A stretch of DNA of 64,000 nt from Klebsiella terrigena (GCF_006539725.1 NZ_BJNO01000014.1:62001-126000), one strand, 5' to 3'; numbered from the stretch's first letter, positions 34,804-44,815 are shown. Numbers and translations: made by a program. Notes: generated by a model from the sequence alone, not told the origin.

Positions 34804-35103
34804 TTATTTAAACTCCGAAGGCTTTAGGCGAGCGAGCTTTACGGCGCTTTCGCTGCTGTTCAGCGGCAATGCACAAGAAAGGGCTTTAGCCCGGATGCGC
34901 TGAAGGCGCCGCAGAGTTATGGTGCTGGCTCCATTGTGGGCATCCTTAATATGTAGGGTAATCAACTCGACCGCCCTTTCCTCCTGTCGGCGCTCGATAG
35001 CCTCCAGAAGTTCGGCATGCTCTTCATAGGTTTGTGCGATGCGCGCTTCATACTCGAAATCGAGGCGGCGCATCATACGGATCCTGTCGGTGATATTGGT
35101 CAT
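34804..35103 (-). pseudogene. C-terminal fragment of a GntR/FadR-type regulator
   Basis: The 99 residues include DFEYEARIAQTYEEHAELLE, then AIERRQEERAVELITLHIKD and AHNGA, which is the end of an FCD effector domain (EH and HIxDA metal-ligand histidines). The N-terminal winged helix is missing, and the last 45 residues do not fit the family. It has no obvious promoter. It is a decayed remnant. Confidence 0.7.
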
Positions 35104-35675
35104 GGCTGTTTAACCTTCACCCCGCCCGGATATCCGTGATGCTAAATATCACGTTGCGCTGTGTATCGCTGCAACCTCCTTATCCAGGCAGCATCAGGCA
35201 GGCTATTTCTGATTATAACTGGATCATATTCGATACCAGGTTCAGCTTGCGCACCAATAGAACGATAAAGCACGCTAAGAAGATAATTTATTTTTTATAA
35301 TGGCATTGGACACCCACCGTTCCTCCTCCCTAATATCGTTCTGACAGCGAACATAGATAAGCCCGTATCCCCTTTGACAAACAAATTTTCAGATAAAATG
35401 AGAGCATTAGTCATTGTTTCATGTAACAAAAAGACATGTGTCCTGGCTTACATTTTTCGCTTTCATCACCATTTATAGTGGACTCACTTTGTAAGTGTGA
35501 AGAGTTTAATCATAAAAGCTTAATAAAAGTGAGGCTTCTGGCTGGGCTGTCCTGCAGATTTAGAATAACCCAAATAATGGTGGGATAGATAACATCTCCA
35601 TCTTTAACCTTCGTTAGCGCAGGCTGTAATGGCCGGTGCTGTGTATTCCTGACAGTGCAATAAAGAGGTGTGCTT
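35104..35675. other. Regulatory region upstream of the GPH transporter
   Basis: The 572 bases contain no gene. A palindromic candidate operator lies at 35420-35438 and AT-rich segments at 35480-35540. A GAGG ribosome binding site precedes the ATG at 35676. Confidence 0.5.
35420..35438. promoter_or_regulatory. Candidate LacI operator of the GH91 locus, copy 1
   Basis: CATGTAACAAAAAGACATG is a CATGT-N9-ACATG palindrome. On the other strand it matches the copy before the lacI-type gene (39839-39857) at 16 of 19 bases, including TTGTTACATG. Confidence 0.65.
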
Positions 35676-37109
35676 ATGTCTGCTTCAGTTATTGAAAAGC
35701 AGAGCGCTTATGAAAAGCTGAGCCTGAGAGAGAAGGTCGGCTACGGCATGGGTGACGCAGGATCTTGTATGATTTGGAGCGTGCTGGCGCTTTATCTGAC
35801 CTGGTTTTATACCGATGTCTACGGCTTAGATGCCGGAGTCGTCGGTACATTATTCCTGGTCATCCGTATTTTCGATGCTTTTATCGATCCGCTCATGGGC
35901 GCCGTGTGCGACCGCACCAAAAGCAGATGGGGTAAATTCCGGCCATGGCTGCTGTGGATGGCATTGCCGTTTGGCCTGGGAGCTGCGGTGATGTTTACTA
36001 CGCCAGACCTGAGTATGGACGGAAAAATTCTCTATGCCTGGGTTACTTACCTGGTTATGTCAATGATCTACACCGCGATAAATATTCCCTATTGCTCGGT
36101 TGCGGGTGTGATTACGCTTAACCAAAAAGAGCGCATGGGCTGCCTTTCATGGCGCTTCTTCTTAAACGGCCTGGCAACGCTTATCGTCTCTTCTGCTATC
36201 TTGCCCCTTACCGACTGGTTGGGCGATGGAAACCGCGCATCCGGTTTCCAGATGACGATGATGATCATGGGAGGAGCGGCCACCTTAATGTTTCTATTTT
36301 GCTTCTCCAGCATTAAGGAGCGCGTTGTTGCGGTGAAAGCAAATGACTCGCTATGGCGAGATCTGAAAGATATCGCCAAAAATGACCAATGGGTGCTGAT
36401 GATTTCAATCACCTTCCTAAACGTCTTTCCGGCCTTTATTCGCGGTGCAGTCACTATCTATTACGCCAGCTATGTGATGCACGCCTCAGTCGGGTTTATC
36501 ACTTTCTTTCTGGCACTTGGCGTGGCCTGCAATATGCTGGGCAGCGCCATTGCTAAACCACTAACCGATCGTTTCGATAAAATTAAGCTATTCCGCATTA
36601 TTAATATCATTCTCGGTATTCTGTCGTTCGCATTGTGGTTTGTCGATCCGGCATCGCTAACGCCGCTGTTAACACTGTTTATCATCATTAATATTCTGCA
36701 TTTAATCCAGTCAGGTCCTATTCTGTGGGCCATGATGTCCGATGTTGACGACTACGGCGACTGGAAGTTTGGTAAACGCCTGACCGGTATATCCTTCGCA
36801 GGCAACCTTTTTATGCTGAAAATGGGGCTAGCGGTAGCGGGTGCGATCGTTGCCTGGATCCTGTCGTACACCGGCTATATAGCCAATAAGCCGCAACAAA
36901 ATCCACAGACGATTCAGGGCATAATTATGATGTTCTCGTTATTACCCATGGTCAGCTATTTCATCAGTGCATTTATGGTGCGTTACTTCAAACTAAATAA
37001 CGCCTTCATCGAAAAAATAAAAGTCGATCTTGCAAAACGCGAACTGGAAAACGGGAAAAATAAAGCACCTGAATTTACTGATACACCAACCAGACAACCT
37101 GCACATTAA
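35676..37109 (+). CDS. GPH-family sugar:cation symporter (MelB-like)
   Basis: From ATG 35676 this is 477 residues, with 12 predicted transmembrane helices. The GPH signatures are the N-terminal LREKVGYGMGDAGSCMIW and the loop DPLMGAVCDRTKSRWGKFRPW (Asp/Arg-rich loop 2-3), as in MelB, XylP and YihO. MSDVDDYGDWKFGKRLTGIS near residue 370 is the other conserved block. Such carriers import oligosaccharides with Na+ or H+. The next gene, 67 bases downstream, is a GH91 enzyme without signal peptide. The likely cargo is therefore a difructose anhydride or inulobiose; this is inference from context. Confidence 0.9.
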   Translation: MSASVIEKQSAYEKLSLREKVGYGMGDAGSCMIWSVLALYLTWFYTDVYGLDAGVVGTLFLVIRIFDAFIDPLMGAVCDRTKSRWGKFRPWLLWMALPFGLGAAVMFTTPDLSMDGKILYAWVTYLVMSMIYTAINIPYCSVAGVITLNQKERMGCLSWRFFLNGLATLIVSSAILPLTDWLGDGNRASGFQMTMMIMGGAATLMFLFCFSSIKERVVAVKANDSLWRDLKDIAKNDQWVLMISITFLNVFPAFIRGAVTIYYASYVMHASVGFITFFLALGVACNMLGSAIAKPLTDRFDKIKLFRIINIILGILSFALWFVDPASLTPLLTLFIIINILHLIQSGPILWAMMSDVDDYGDWKFGKRLTGISFAGNLFMLKMGLAVAGAIVAWILSYTGYIANKPQQNPQTIQGIIMMFSLLPMVSYFISAFMVRYFKLNNAFIEKIKVDLAKRELENGKNKAPEFTDTPTRQPAH

Positions 37110-37176
37110 TTTTTTAAAAATATTCAGTCAGCGAGTTTGTATCGACTTTACATTAATCATTACGGAGTATTAAACA

Positions 37177-38532
37177 ATGGCCAGCGAAAATTATTATGAT
37201 GTCACGGAATGGAATATCGGCAATCCGTATCAGGATATCGGCGAAGTCATCAACAGTATCATCACCAACATTAAAGCAAGGCAAACTGACGTTGATATTA
37301 ATGATGGAGGAAAACCCGGCGCGGTCATTTATATTCCACCAGGAGATTATCATCTCACGACTCAGGTGGTGGTTGACATCAGTTACCTTAAAATAATGGG
37401 CTCAGGCCACGGTTTCACGTCTTCGAGCATCCGTTTTAATACGCCAGAAAGTGACGTAGCAAACTGGCATGAAGTGTGGCCGGGAGGCAGCCGCATTCTG
37501 GTAGATCTTTCTCCGACCGCTGGGGATGAGGAATATAGGGGCGCGGCGTTTTATGTTCAACGGGATGGAGACCCACGTATCAGCTCGGTTGAATTCGCTG
37601 ATTTTTGTATCGACGGTTTGCATTTTGTCGATGATGGCTCAGGACACAACGATCCAGAGAATACCTACACCAATGGAAAAACAGGTATTTATATCGCAAG
37701 TGCTCAGGACTCATTCAGGATAACCGGCATGGGTATCGTGTATTTAGAACATGGAGTGACCAGTTATCATGCCGATGCGTTGTCGATACATAATAACTTC
37801 ATTGCCGAATGCGGCAACTGTATTGAACTCAGGGGGTCAGGACAGGCTTCAAAAATCACCGACAACCTGATAGGTGCTGGATATAAAGGCTATTCAATTT
37901 ATGCACAAAACTTTGGTGGCCTGTTAGTGGCGACAAACAACGTATTCCCCCGGGGTTCCAGCAGTATCCATTTTTCCGGCGTGGTACGTTCTACGATTAC
38001 CAGTAATCGGCTCCACTCATTTTATCCGGGAATGCTGGTTCTCGATGATAACAGCTCCGAAAACCTGGTTTCTGCGAACCATTTCTTACGCGAGCGTGAG
38101 CCCTGGGGGCCAATGCAACCTTACGATAATGGTTTAGATGATCTATATGGTCTGCTGTATATTAGCGGGAATAATAACTCAGTTATTGCCAACCATATCT
38201 CAGAAACTATTGATGCACAGTACATTAAGCCGTCCGGTGCCAGGCCTGTCATATTGCGTATTGTCTCAGGCAACGGGAACTATATTTCGGACAATCATAT
38301 TGTCCCCACGACTGTAACCTCTGAAACGAAAACCGTGGCGGCGAACTCCTGCTTCCACGCACAGGTTGGCTCTTTGCTGACGATCAATGCATTGCAGTCA
38401 CTTGATGTGGTCATGGTGAAGGTAGAGGCAGAATCGCAGCAAAACACGATTCTGGACTCTGGTTGTGATGCACAGGTTGTCATCGACAGAACGCTCAATG
38501 CATTCAGAGCCACCCCGGTACCGGGGATATAA
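37177..38532 (+). CDS. GH91 inulin fructotransferase / difructose-dianhydride hydrolase
   Basis: This 451-residue protein matches the GH91 family from end to end: WNIGNPYQDIGEVINSIITN, GAVIYIPPGDYHL, LKIMGSGHGFTS, FRITGMGIVYLEH, IAECGNCIEL and GLDDLYGLLYI. It is a right-handed parallel beta-helix. Asp200 and Glu211 have the same 11-residue spacing as the catalytic Asp/Glu described for GH91 DFA-III enzymes. GH91 includes extracellular inulin fructotransferases and DFA-III hydrolases. Here no signal peptide is present and a GPH importer precedes it, which favours an intracellular hydrolase that opens an imported difructose anhydride. It is unusual for an enterobacterium. Confidence 0.88.
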   Translation: MASENYYDVTEWNIGNPYQDIGEVINSIITNIKARQTDVDINDGGKPGAVIYIPPGDYHLTTQVVVDISYLKIMGSGHGFTSSSIRFNTPESDVANWHEVWPGGSRILVDLSPTAGDEEYRGAAFYVQRDGDPRISSVEFADFCIDGLHFVDDGSGHNDPENTYTNGKTGIYIASAQDSFRITGMGIVYLEHGVTSYHADALSIHNNFIAECGNCIELRGSGQASKITDNLIGAGYKGYSIYAQNFGGLLVATNNVFPRGSSSIHFSGVVRSTITSNRLHSFYPGMLVLDDNSSENLVSANHFLREREPWGPMQPYDNGLDDLYGLLYISGNNNSVIANHISETIDAQYIKPSGARPVILRIVSGNGNYISDNHIVPTTVTSETKTVAANSCFHAQVGSLLTINALQSLDVVMVKVEAESQQNTILDSGCDAQVVIDRTLNAFRATPVPGI

Positions 38533-38562
38533 GCATCATTATTTCATGACGAATGGTCATTT

Positions 38563-38593
38563 TAAAATGGGTGCAGAAGGAACACCCATTTTA
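38563..38593. terminator. Bidirectional terminator-like hairpin after the GH91 gene
   Basis: TAAAATGGGTG (38563-38573) pairs perfectly with CACCCATTTTA (38583-38593). The A/T ends serve as U runs for both directions, separating the GH91 transcript from the convergent lacI-type gene. Confidence 0.75.
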
Positions 38594-38752
38594 TCCCACC
38601 CTGCCAGACATTCATTAATGGATGAACATGATGGCAATTAAAAAATAAATCTGACTCCTGGCACTATATTCCCCCTGGTGTTTTAGCTGCTAATTCTCCC
38701 GAGCCACATTGAATCATCAGGTGAATAGAGCCGCTAAACCAAAGGTGCGTAA

Positions 38753-39763
38753 CTATATTTTTGTTACTGTCATATCCAGACTGCTGCTACGAACAATAAG
38801 CCGGGTAGTTAATGCTATTGCGTCGATATGTTCTTTCTTTTCAGTACTGTTGATTAACTCAAACGCCAGCTTGCCCATTTCAGTAATGGGCTGAGCAATA
38901 CTGGTAATATTCATCATTTGTGCAATTATCGTATTATCGAAACTTGCCACGGCGATATCCCCAGGAATATTAACCCCTCTGAGTCGGAGTCTTTCGATGA
39001 CATAACTTGCAGCGACATCGTTATAAATAAACAGACAGTTTATTCTTTTCTCCAGAGAGATAATGTTATCAACGATATTATCCAGTGAGTGGATATGCCC
39101 ACGGTTAATTTCGCCATCACCTTTTGGTATCCAGTAGCCATGCTGTTTTTCGACCTTATAACCGTAGCTGACGGCTTTCTTACAAAAAGCGGACATTTTG
39201 CGATTGTCCACGCCATCCTGGCCGATAAAGCCGGGTCGGGTACGACCGATATCAAAAAAATGCTCGGCGATGGTCTCGGCACCACGCTCCTGGTTGTTCG
39301 AAACCGAATTAAAGAAACGGGAGGTCTGTGTCACCACGGCAGTATGAATACCGGTGCTCAGCAACCACTCAGACAAAGAAGACTCCGCCTCAGTTGGCAC
39401 CCAAATCAGCGCCTCAATTCCCATGCTGACTAGCGTTTTTACCAGCTGCTTGTCATGAAAAGGTTGGTTTTGATGAGTTTTAACCAGCACAGACTTCCCC
39501 ACGTAGCGAGCCTCCTCTTCGAGAGAGGCCAGCAACTCGCAAAAATGCGGGTTAATCAAATTAGGTACCACCACACCTATCAATCCAGAACATTTTCCAC
39601 TGAGCTGTACGGCGTTTCTGTTTGGAACGTAACAGAGAAAATCCATCGCCTCATGCACTGCACGGCGAGTTTCCATGGTAACGCTCGCATGATTATTAAT
39701 CACCCGGGATACGGTGGCGGTTGAAACACCCGCCTTAGTTGCTACATCTCTGATTGAAGCCAT
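38753..39763 (-). CDS. LacI-family repressor of the GH91 locus
   Basis: From ATG 39763 this is 336 residues. The LacI headpiece (MASIRDVATKAGVSTATVSR, VINNHASVT) is followed by the hinge and sugar-binding domain (GLIGVVVPNLINPHFCELLA, IPGDIAVASFDN). It is convergent with the GPH-GH91 pair. A CATGT-N9-ACATG palindrome precedes both its own start and the transporter, so it most likely represses both, responding to a fructo-disaccharide. Longer in-frame starts exist but lack the LacI N-terminus. Confidence 0.92.
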   Translation of the reverse strand: MASIRDVATKAGVSTATVSRVINNHASVTMETRRAVHEAMDFLCYVPNRNAVQLSGKCSGLIGVVVPNLINPHFCELLASLEEEARYVGKSVLVKTHQNQPFHDKQLVKTLVSMGIEALIWVPTEAESSLSEWLLSTGIHTAVVTQTSRFFNSVSNNQERGAETIAEHFFDIGRTRPGFIGQDGVDNRKMSAFCKKAVSYGYKVEKQHGYWIPKGDGEINRGHIHSLDNIVDNIISLEKRINCLFIYNDVAASYVIERLRLRGVNIPGDIAVASFDNTIIAQMMNITSIAQPITEMGKLAFELINSTEKKEHIDAIALTTRLIVRSSSLDMTVTKI

Positions 39764-39838
39764 GGTTCGCATGTTACCGATTACATTAGTGACACGCAGT
39801 GTAAAAAAAGTGTCTGATAAAAAATGTCGGGCAGATCC

Positions 39839-39857
39839 CATGTTATGTTGTTACATG
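39839..39857. promoter_or_regulatory. Candidate LacI operator of the GH91 locus, copy 2
   Basis: CATGTTATGTTGTTACATG lies 76 bases upstream of the lacI-type gene and matches the copy at 35420-35438 (16/19 on opposite strand). Confidence 0.65.
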
Positions 39858-39923
39858 AATTCACGGCCACGATCACAGATAGTGGCCTGGACTGAACCCA
39901 CGACGGGCCTGACGCCGCCTGTG

Positions 39924-40142
39924 TTATTCAATCCGCCTCACCTCGGGATGCTTTTCCGTCGCGGCCTCGTGAAAAATATCATCCAGCCAGCCGGGAATCT
40001 CGGTTTCGGTAAGATCGTCGGGAATAATGACTTCATACAGGCGGGAAAACTTTCGCTCCGTCAGGTCAGCACGAAATATCAGCCAGCGCTCACCTTCACG
40101 CTGAACCCCTATATGTCGGCCAAATACATCATAAATCAGCAT
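39924..40142 (-). CDS. Small conserved hypothetical protein (72 aa)
   Basis: From ATG 40142 the product starts MLIYDVFGRHIGVQREGERW and reads FRADLTERKFSRLYEVIIPD, then ETEIPGWLDDIFHEAATEKH. The segment GWLDDIFHEAA is typical of a family of small enterobacterial proteins of unknown function (DUF7661-like by my recollection). It has no signal or membrane segment. GAAGG lies upstream. Confidence 0.65.
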   Translation of the reverse strand: MLIYDVFGRHIGVQREGERWLIFRADLTERKFSRLYEVIIPDDLTETEIPGWLDDIFHEAATEKHPEVRRIE

Positions 40143-40352
40143 CATTACCTTCTTTTAGCCCCCGCGATTGACCCCTTCTTTTTCTACCTTAGCTGAATCA
40201 CCCTGCAAAACGAAGACGTTCGTTTTAGCGAACTGAACGGCAAGACGCCGCCACGCCTCAATGCACTCCTCGCTCAACGCTGTCGGGGATATTTCGAGAG
40301 GCAGGCAAGTGTCGGGAGCAGACAAGGGACATGATTCATGAACCAGATGCAT

Positions 40353-40378
40353 AAAAAAGCCCCGCAGATTCGGGGCTT
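40353..40378 (-). terminator. Rho-independent terminator of the CigR/RcnB-like gene
   Basis: On the minus strand AAGCCCCG (40378-40371) pairs with CGGGGCTT (40364-40357), followed by T6. It lies 17 bases after the stop. Confidence 0.88.
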
Positions 40379-40394
40379 ACGGAAACAGGATGTC

Positions 40395-40910
40395 TTAATC
40401 GAAAACACCGTTAATGATGGAAGTCACAATGGCCGTGCTTAAAGCAACAAGCACCAAATCATCGCCAACGGCTCGCCATTCGTAGCCCGGGTAATATGGC
40501 AAATCGTTAATCATTGATACTGGTAATGTTTTCTTCGCAATACCTGGAGGTAATGGTTTACCTCGCACGACATTTTTAGCGATACCCGGAGGGAGCGCCT
40601 TATAGCCGACAAGACCATAATTTACCGCATATGAGCGAGCACGAGAGAAGCTGATATCGGCGTCGACATGGTCTGGTTTACCGTAATTCTTGCGCTTCCC
40701 ATGAGCCTCATTCGATTTTTCGTTACTTTGACCTTTATTCCCGTTGTCCGCGCTTTTTCCGCTGTTGCCATGGTTACCACTATTACCGTGATTAGCGCCA
40801 CCATTGCTTTGCCCACCACCATTACCTGGGTTTGCAAAAACCGGTGAGGCGAGGACCGCCAGAGAGATAACCGCCGCCAGTGCAGTTTGAAGAGTGCGAC
40901 GCTTAAACAT
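40395..40910 (-). CDS. CigR/RcnB-family exported protein
   Basis: From ATG 40910 (AGGA 9 bases upstream) this is 171 residues: signal peptide (AVISLAVLASPVFANPGN), a Gly/Asn/Ser/His-rich low-complexity stretch with NHGNSG repeats, then the repeated LPPGIAKNVVRGKPLPPGIA motif and a C-terminal RcnB-like domain with VLVALSTAIVTSIING as a final hydrophobic segment. This is the plan of the Salmonella anti-virulence regulator CigR and relatives. In non-pathogenic context its role is unknown, probably in the envelope. Confidence 0.85.
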   Translation of the reverse strand: MFKRRTLQTALAAVISLAVLASPVFANPGNGGGQSNGGANHGNSGNHGNSGKSADNGNKGQSNEKSNEAHGKRKNYGKPDHVDADISFSRARSYAVNYGLVGYKALPPGIAKNVVRGKPLPPGIAKKTLPVSMINDLPYYPGYEWRAVGDDLVLVALSTAIVTSIINGVFD

Positions 40911-41274
40911 GATGTTCATTCCTGTAGTGTAGAAACACACTTTGAAGATATGTCAGAGCTATAAACCTAACAATCTCATGATTTCTTATTTCTAAATATT
41001 TTCCCATGGACGGCTTAATCTTGCGCCATGACGGGCATGGCGGGGAGATAGAGGTCGGTTGATAAGGACGTGACCGCCATTAATGCGCTGAGAATAAGTA
41101 CAAAGGCAAGCGTGGCTTTTTAGCCGGCGCTGACCGCGTTCGTGCCTGTGGACTCAGCATGATGATCCGTCCGGATATAATGAGATAGACGCATGTTAAC
41201 CGGTTTGTGCCTGCGGATAATGGCAGGCAGGAGGATAGGCATTATGAGCAGCATTCATGAATGCTTCGCTGGCC
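40911..41274. other. Intergenic, no gene seen
   Basis: A stretch of 364 bases with no supported feature. It holds the promoter region of the leftward CigR-like gene and the end of the DUF1294-type gene; a short plus-strand frame here lacks support. Confidence 0.4.
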
Positions 41275-41610
41275 TCAGAACAGGAAGACGCGATATATCA
41301 CCGCCATTACCCCAACGTTCAATATTACGCTGATAAAAAAATGACGCCGAAAGGGCTGCTTTTGCGTCTTATGGCGAAAGAGCTGCTGGCCCACTATCGC
41401 CCCCGGCCATCCGCCCACCAGCCCAAAAATAAGCAACGTCATTTCCGGGACTCTGCGCCAGGCCCTGCGGGCCGCCATTTTATCGACGCCATAAATCGCC
41501 AGCGTCAGCGCGTTAACAAGTAAGAACCATATAGCCAAAGGATGGGGAAGAAATAAGCAGACCAGCGCCGCTAAGCCGAGAAGAAGATAACAAAAGCGAT
41601 TGAGGTTCAT
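41275..41610 (-). CDS. DUF1294-family small membrane protein
   Basis: This 111-residue protein has four hydrophobic segments (about 5-22, 26-43, 57-76 and 92-110). It carries the DUF1294 signature: NALTLAIYGVDKMAARRAWR with RVPEMTLLIFGLVGGWPGAI and the following HKTQKQPFRRHF. The family is widespread and uncharacterised, with a positively charged cytoplasmic loop. Monocistronic. Confidence 0.88.
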   Translation of the reverse strand: MNLNRFCYLLLGLAALVCLFLPHPLAIWFLLVNALTLAIYGVDKMAARRAWRRVPEMTLLIFGLVGGWPGAIVGQQLFRHKTQKQPFRRHFFISVILNVGVMAVIYRVFLF

Positions 41611-42005
41611 TGGCGAGGGATAACATTTATAAGCTGAAACAGGAGGCTACTATACCCGATACCTGCCCCGGGCAGTATCCTGGAGTAGGCGACAATCATC
41701 CGGGCTCTCCACGCCGCTGACAAACGGCCGCCGAGCTCCAGCCAGTAGCATCCGCTCCCCGGCAATTTATAGATAAGTTATGTTTATCAGCAGCGCAATA
41801 GTCTTCACCTTAACTACCGCTGGACTGCATCAGGCCCCGCTGAAAGTACGTTGCTTTAACGATCCCAGATGCGTAGACGCAGCTGCCGACCGCTACCGTT
41901 ACTCATCTTAATAGCGAGAGAAAAATGCGCTAAAGAGGATAGTGACGCGCGACAAGGTTGATGAAAAGCCGGTATCACCTCTTCTGCGATACCGGCCGAA
42001 CGATC
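41611..42005. other. Intergenic with hairpin terminator of the methyltransferase gene
   Basis: GCCGGTATC (41968-41976) pairs with GATACCGGC (41988-41996). Reading leftward TTTT follows, a probable terminator for the methyltransferase gene. Nothing else is seen. Confidence 0.55.
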
Positions 42006-42752
42006 TTACCGCTGCATTAGCGCAAACACGCCCCAACCAAAGTATTCCCGGGTGAAGGTGACATGGCGTTGAGGCGATATCGTTAGCTCCCGTCGGACTT
42101 CCCCGGCAAAGTCATCGTCCGGATTGTCCTCCAGCCAGCGCCGCATAGTGAGCCATTTCGCCGCTTCATATCTGTCCCAACCTTCCTGGTCTGCCAGCAC
42201 CATTTCCACCACATCGTATCCGAGCTCGTCGAAAGAGCCGGCCAGCTCAGGAAGGGATAGAAAATCATGCACGGCTGCGACGCCGCAGGCTTTAGCGATC
42301 TCTTCCGTCGCCGGCAGTTGACGCCAGTACGGCTCCCCAATAAGCATGATGCCGCCGGGTTTAAGACTTTTTGCCAGCAGCGCGATCGTTCCGGCGACGC
42401 CTCCGGCAATCCAGGTGGCACCCACGCAGCCCACCACATCGTATTTTTCTTGCGCAACAAAACCGGCAGCATCGTTATGAATAAAATCGACCTGCCCGGC
42501 AACACCAAGCTCCTCAGCGCGGCACCTCGCCTGTTCGCTGAATAACCTGCTCATGTCGATGCCAGAACCGGTAATGCCATAGTCGCGTGCCCAGGTGCAG
42601 AGCATTTCGCCCGAGCCGCTGCCGAGGTCAAGCACCCGCGTGCCTGGCCGCATCCGCAATACGTTGCCGAGGGTGGTGTACTTCTCCGCCGTAAACGGAT
42701 TATGAATACGGTGGGCGCTTTCGCTGATGGTAAAAATACGTGGAATATCCAT
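42006..42752 (-). CDS. Class I SAM-dependent methyltransferase
   Basis: From ATG 42752 (MDIPRIFTISESAHRIHNPF; AGGGA upstream) the product is 248 residues. The SAM-binding motif I is VLDLGSGSGEM (about 43-53). Motif II is in GSGIDMS and a post-I segment in DVVGCVGATWI. The C-terminal YEAAKWLTMRRWLEDNPDDD is typical of this enterobacterial methyltransferase group of unknown substrate. A longer frame starts at 42818. It is 76 bases downstream of yjhX in the same direction. Confidence 0.85.
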   Translation of the reverse strand: MDIPRIFTISESAHRIHNPFTAEKYTTLGNVLRMRPGTRVLDLGSGSGEMLCTWARDYGITGSGIDMSRLFSEQARCRAEELGVAGQVDFIHNDAAGFVAQEKYDVVGCVGATWIAGGVAGTIALLAKSLKPGGIMLIGEPYWRQLPATEEIAKACGVAAVHDFLSLPELAGSFDELGYDVVEMVLADQEGWDRYEAAKWLTMRRWLEDNPDDDFAGEVRRELTISPQRHVTFTREYFGWGVFALMQR

Positions 42753-42828
42753 TGCAGGGTCCCTGCTGTCGTTCCGTTTCATCGATGCTTCTATAAGAGT
42801 CGGGCGGTGATTTTTCACGGCGCTCTCC

Positions 42829-43454
<626 letters not shown>

Positions 43455-43844
43455 CTAACCGCGGCTGCCTAAATCGCGATCCTCCAGTTCCCCAACGAGA
43501 AGGTGAGTAAGCTCATCGCAGCGCAGGATGCGCCCGGATGCCAGGGTAAAACGCGCCATCACCGCAATTTCGCTCCGCTGGCCGCTCTTTTTATCCACTT
43601 TGACATGGTGATGAGTGAACACCGTATTCCCATCGCCGACAATGGCCAAAACCGAGAGGCTCATTCTGCTCGTCAGCGTTTTTAATAACGCCATATGCCC
43701 GACGAAGCCCTGGTAGTCGAGGCGCTTGCCATCCACCTGCTGCTGATAGTCAGGGGAGAAATAGCGGGCAATCTTTTCCTCCTCATGCTGAGGGTTCGTA
43801 ATGATTTCGCGCAGGGCATCAATAACGATCTGGGTTTCTTTGCT
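43455..43844 (-). CDS. SnoaL/NTF2-like fold protein
   Basis: From ATG 43844 this is 129 residues with the alpha+beta barrel pattern of SnoaL-like proteins (YFSPDYQQQVDGKRLDYQGF, VGDGNTVFTHHHVKVD, GRILRCDELTHLL). Catalytic assignments vary in the family and the substrate is unknown. It is divergent from an AraC-type gene 95 bases away, which probably regulates it. Confidence 0.8.
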   Translation of the reverse strand, partial: SKETQIVIDALREIITNPQHEEEKIARYFSPDYQQQVDGKRLDYQGFVGHMALLKTLTSRMSLSVLAIVGDGNTVFTHHHVKVDKKSGQRSEIAVMARFTLASGRILRCDELTHLLVGELEDRDLGSRG

Positions 43845-43938
43845 CATTTGCTTCCTTAATGGGTGTATGTCGTCGCGCAACGCCGGGTTGAATGAAGGTT
43901 AGAGGATCGCGGCCGTGGTACGATAACCGTATTCAGAC

Positions 43939-44715
43939 ATGATATACGGCCAATCAGCCATGATGATGCGCATCGAAACCTTTGATTATCAGCGAGGCCA
44001 CGTCACCGAGTGGCACGAGCATGACGGCGGTCAGTTCTACTGGCTTACAAGCGGCATCATGGTCGTTGAGACCGAGCAGGCGCAGTGGACGGTCACGCCG
44101 GGCTCCGTGGGATGGTTTCCCGCCGGCCTTCGCCACAGGGCCCAGGTGCCGGGCCAGCTCAGCGGGACAAGCCTCTACCTTCACGCATCGACCGGCGCGG
44201 GGCTGCCGCCAACGCCCGGGATCTACGGTGCCGATAGCTTCATTCAGGCTCTGCTGGAGCGCCTGTGCGCCGGTCCCCGGCCGGGCTTTCCCGCAGATTA
44301 CTCGCCCAGCCTGCTGTCGCTGCTGGCGGCTGAAATCGCCAATGCGGTCGAGCTTCCGCTGCAGCTGCTTTTGCCGACCGATCGCCGCGCGCGTAACGTT
44401 GCCGACCAGCTGCTCGCCCATCCGGACAGCCCGCTGACCCAGACGCAGCTGGCCCAGCGCTGGGGCCTCAGCGTTCGCTCTCTCAGCCGCCTGTTCCGCG
44501 AACAAACCGGCCTGAGCTTTTGCCAGTGGCGACAGCAGGCGAAGGTGGTCACGTCGCTCCAGTGGGTGCTGGCAAGGGAGCCGATCGCTGAGGTCGCCGC
44601 GCGCAGCGGCTACGCCAACGTCAGCGCCTTTATCGAGGTATTTCGCGAACGCTTTGGCCGCACGCCCGGCCAGCTTCAGCTCGCCAGCGCTAAATCCCCC
44701 CTCGCCGGCGGCTAG
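43939..44715 (+). CDS. AraC-family regulator with cupin domain
   Basis: The frame gives 258 residues; nearby in-frame ATGs at 43960-43966 make the exact start uncertain. An N-terminal cupin (HVTEWHEHDGGQFYWLTSGI, PGSVGWFPAGLRHRA) is followed by a C-terminal AraC double HTH (TQTQLAQRWGLSVRSLSRLF and IAEVAARSGYANVSAFIEVF). Divergent to a SnoaL-like gene, its likely target. Confidence 0.88.
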   Translation: MIYGQSAMMMRIETFDYQRGHVTEWHEHDGGQFYWLTSGIMVVETEQAQWTVTPGSVGWFPAGLRHRAQVPGQLSGTSLYLHASTGAGLPPTPGIYGADSFIQALLERLCAGPRPGFPADYSPSLLSLLAAEIANAVELPLQLLLPTDRRARNVADQLLAHPDSPLTQTQLAQRWGLSVRSLSRLFREQTGLSFCQWRQQAKVVTSLQWVLAREPIAEVAARSGYANVSAFIEVFRERFGRTPGQLQLASAKSPLAGG

Positions 44716-44803
44716 CGCTCGCTCGTCCCGGCGGGATAGTGCCGCGAAAAAGCCGGCTAACGCCCCGGTTTAGCGGCGGTATTACGCCATTGACAGCGCT
44801 AAC

Positions 44804-44815
44804 TGTAACGTTACA
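44804..44815. promoter_or_regulatory. LacI operator upstream of the TRAP-locus regulator
   Basis: TGTAACGTTACA is a perfect 12-bp palindrome with central CG, the LacI-family half-site form. The same palindrome occurs before the dctP-type gene (50516-50527). Confidence 0.8.

Noticed and set aside
40155..40352. 65-codon minus-strand frame after the CigR-like gene
   Set aside because: It begins directly after the terminator with no ribosome binding site and has no recognised similarity.
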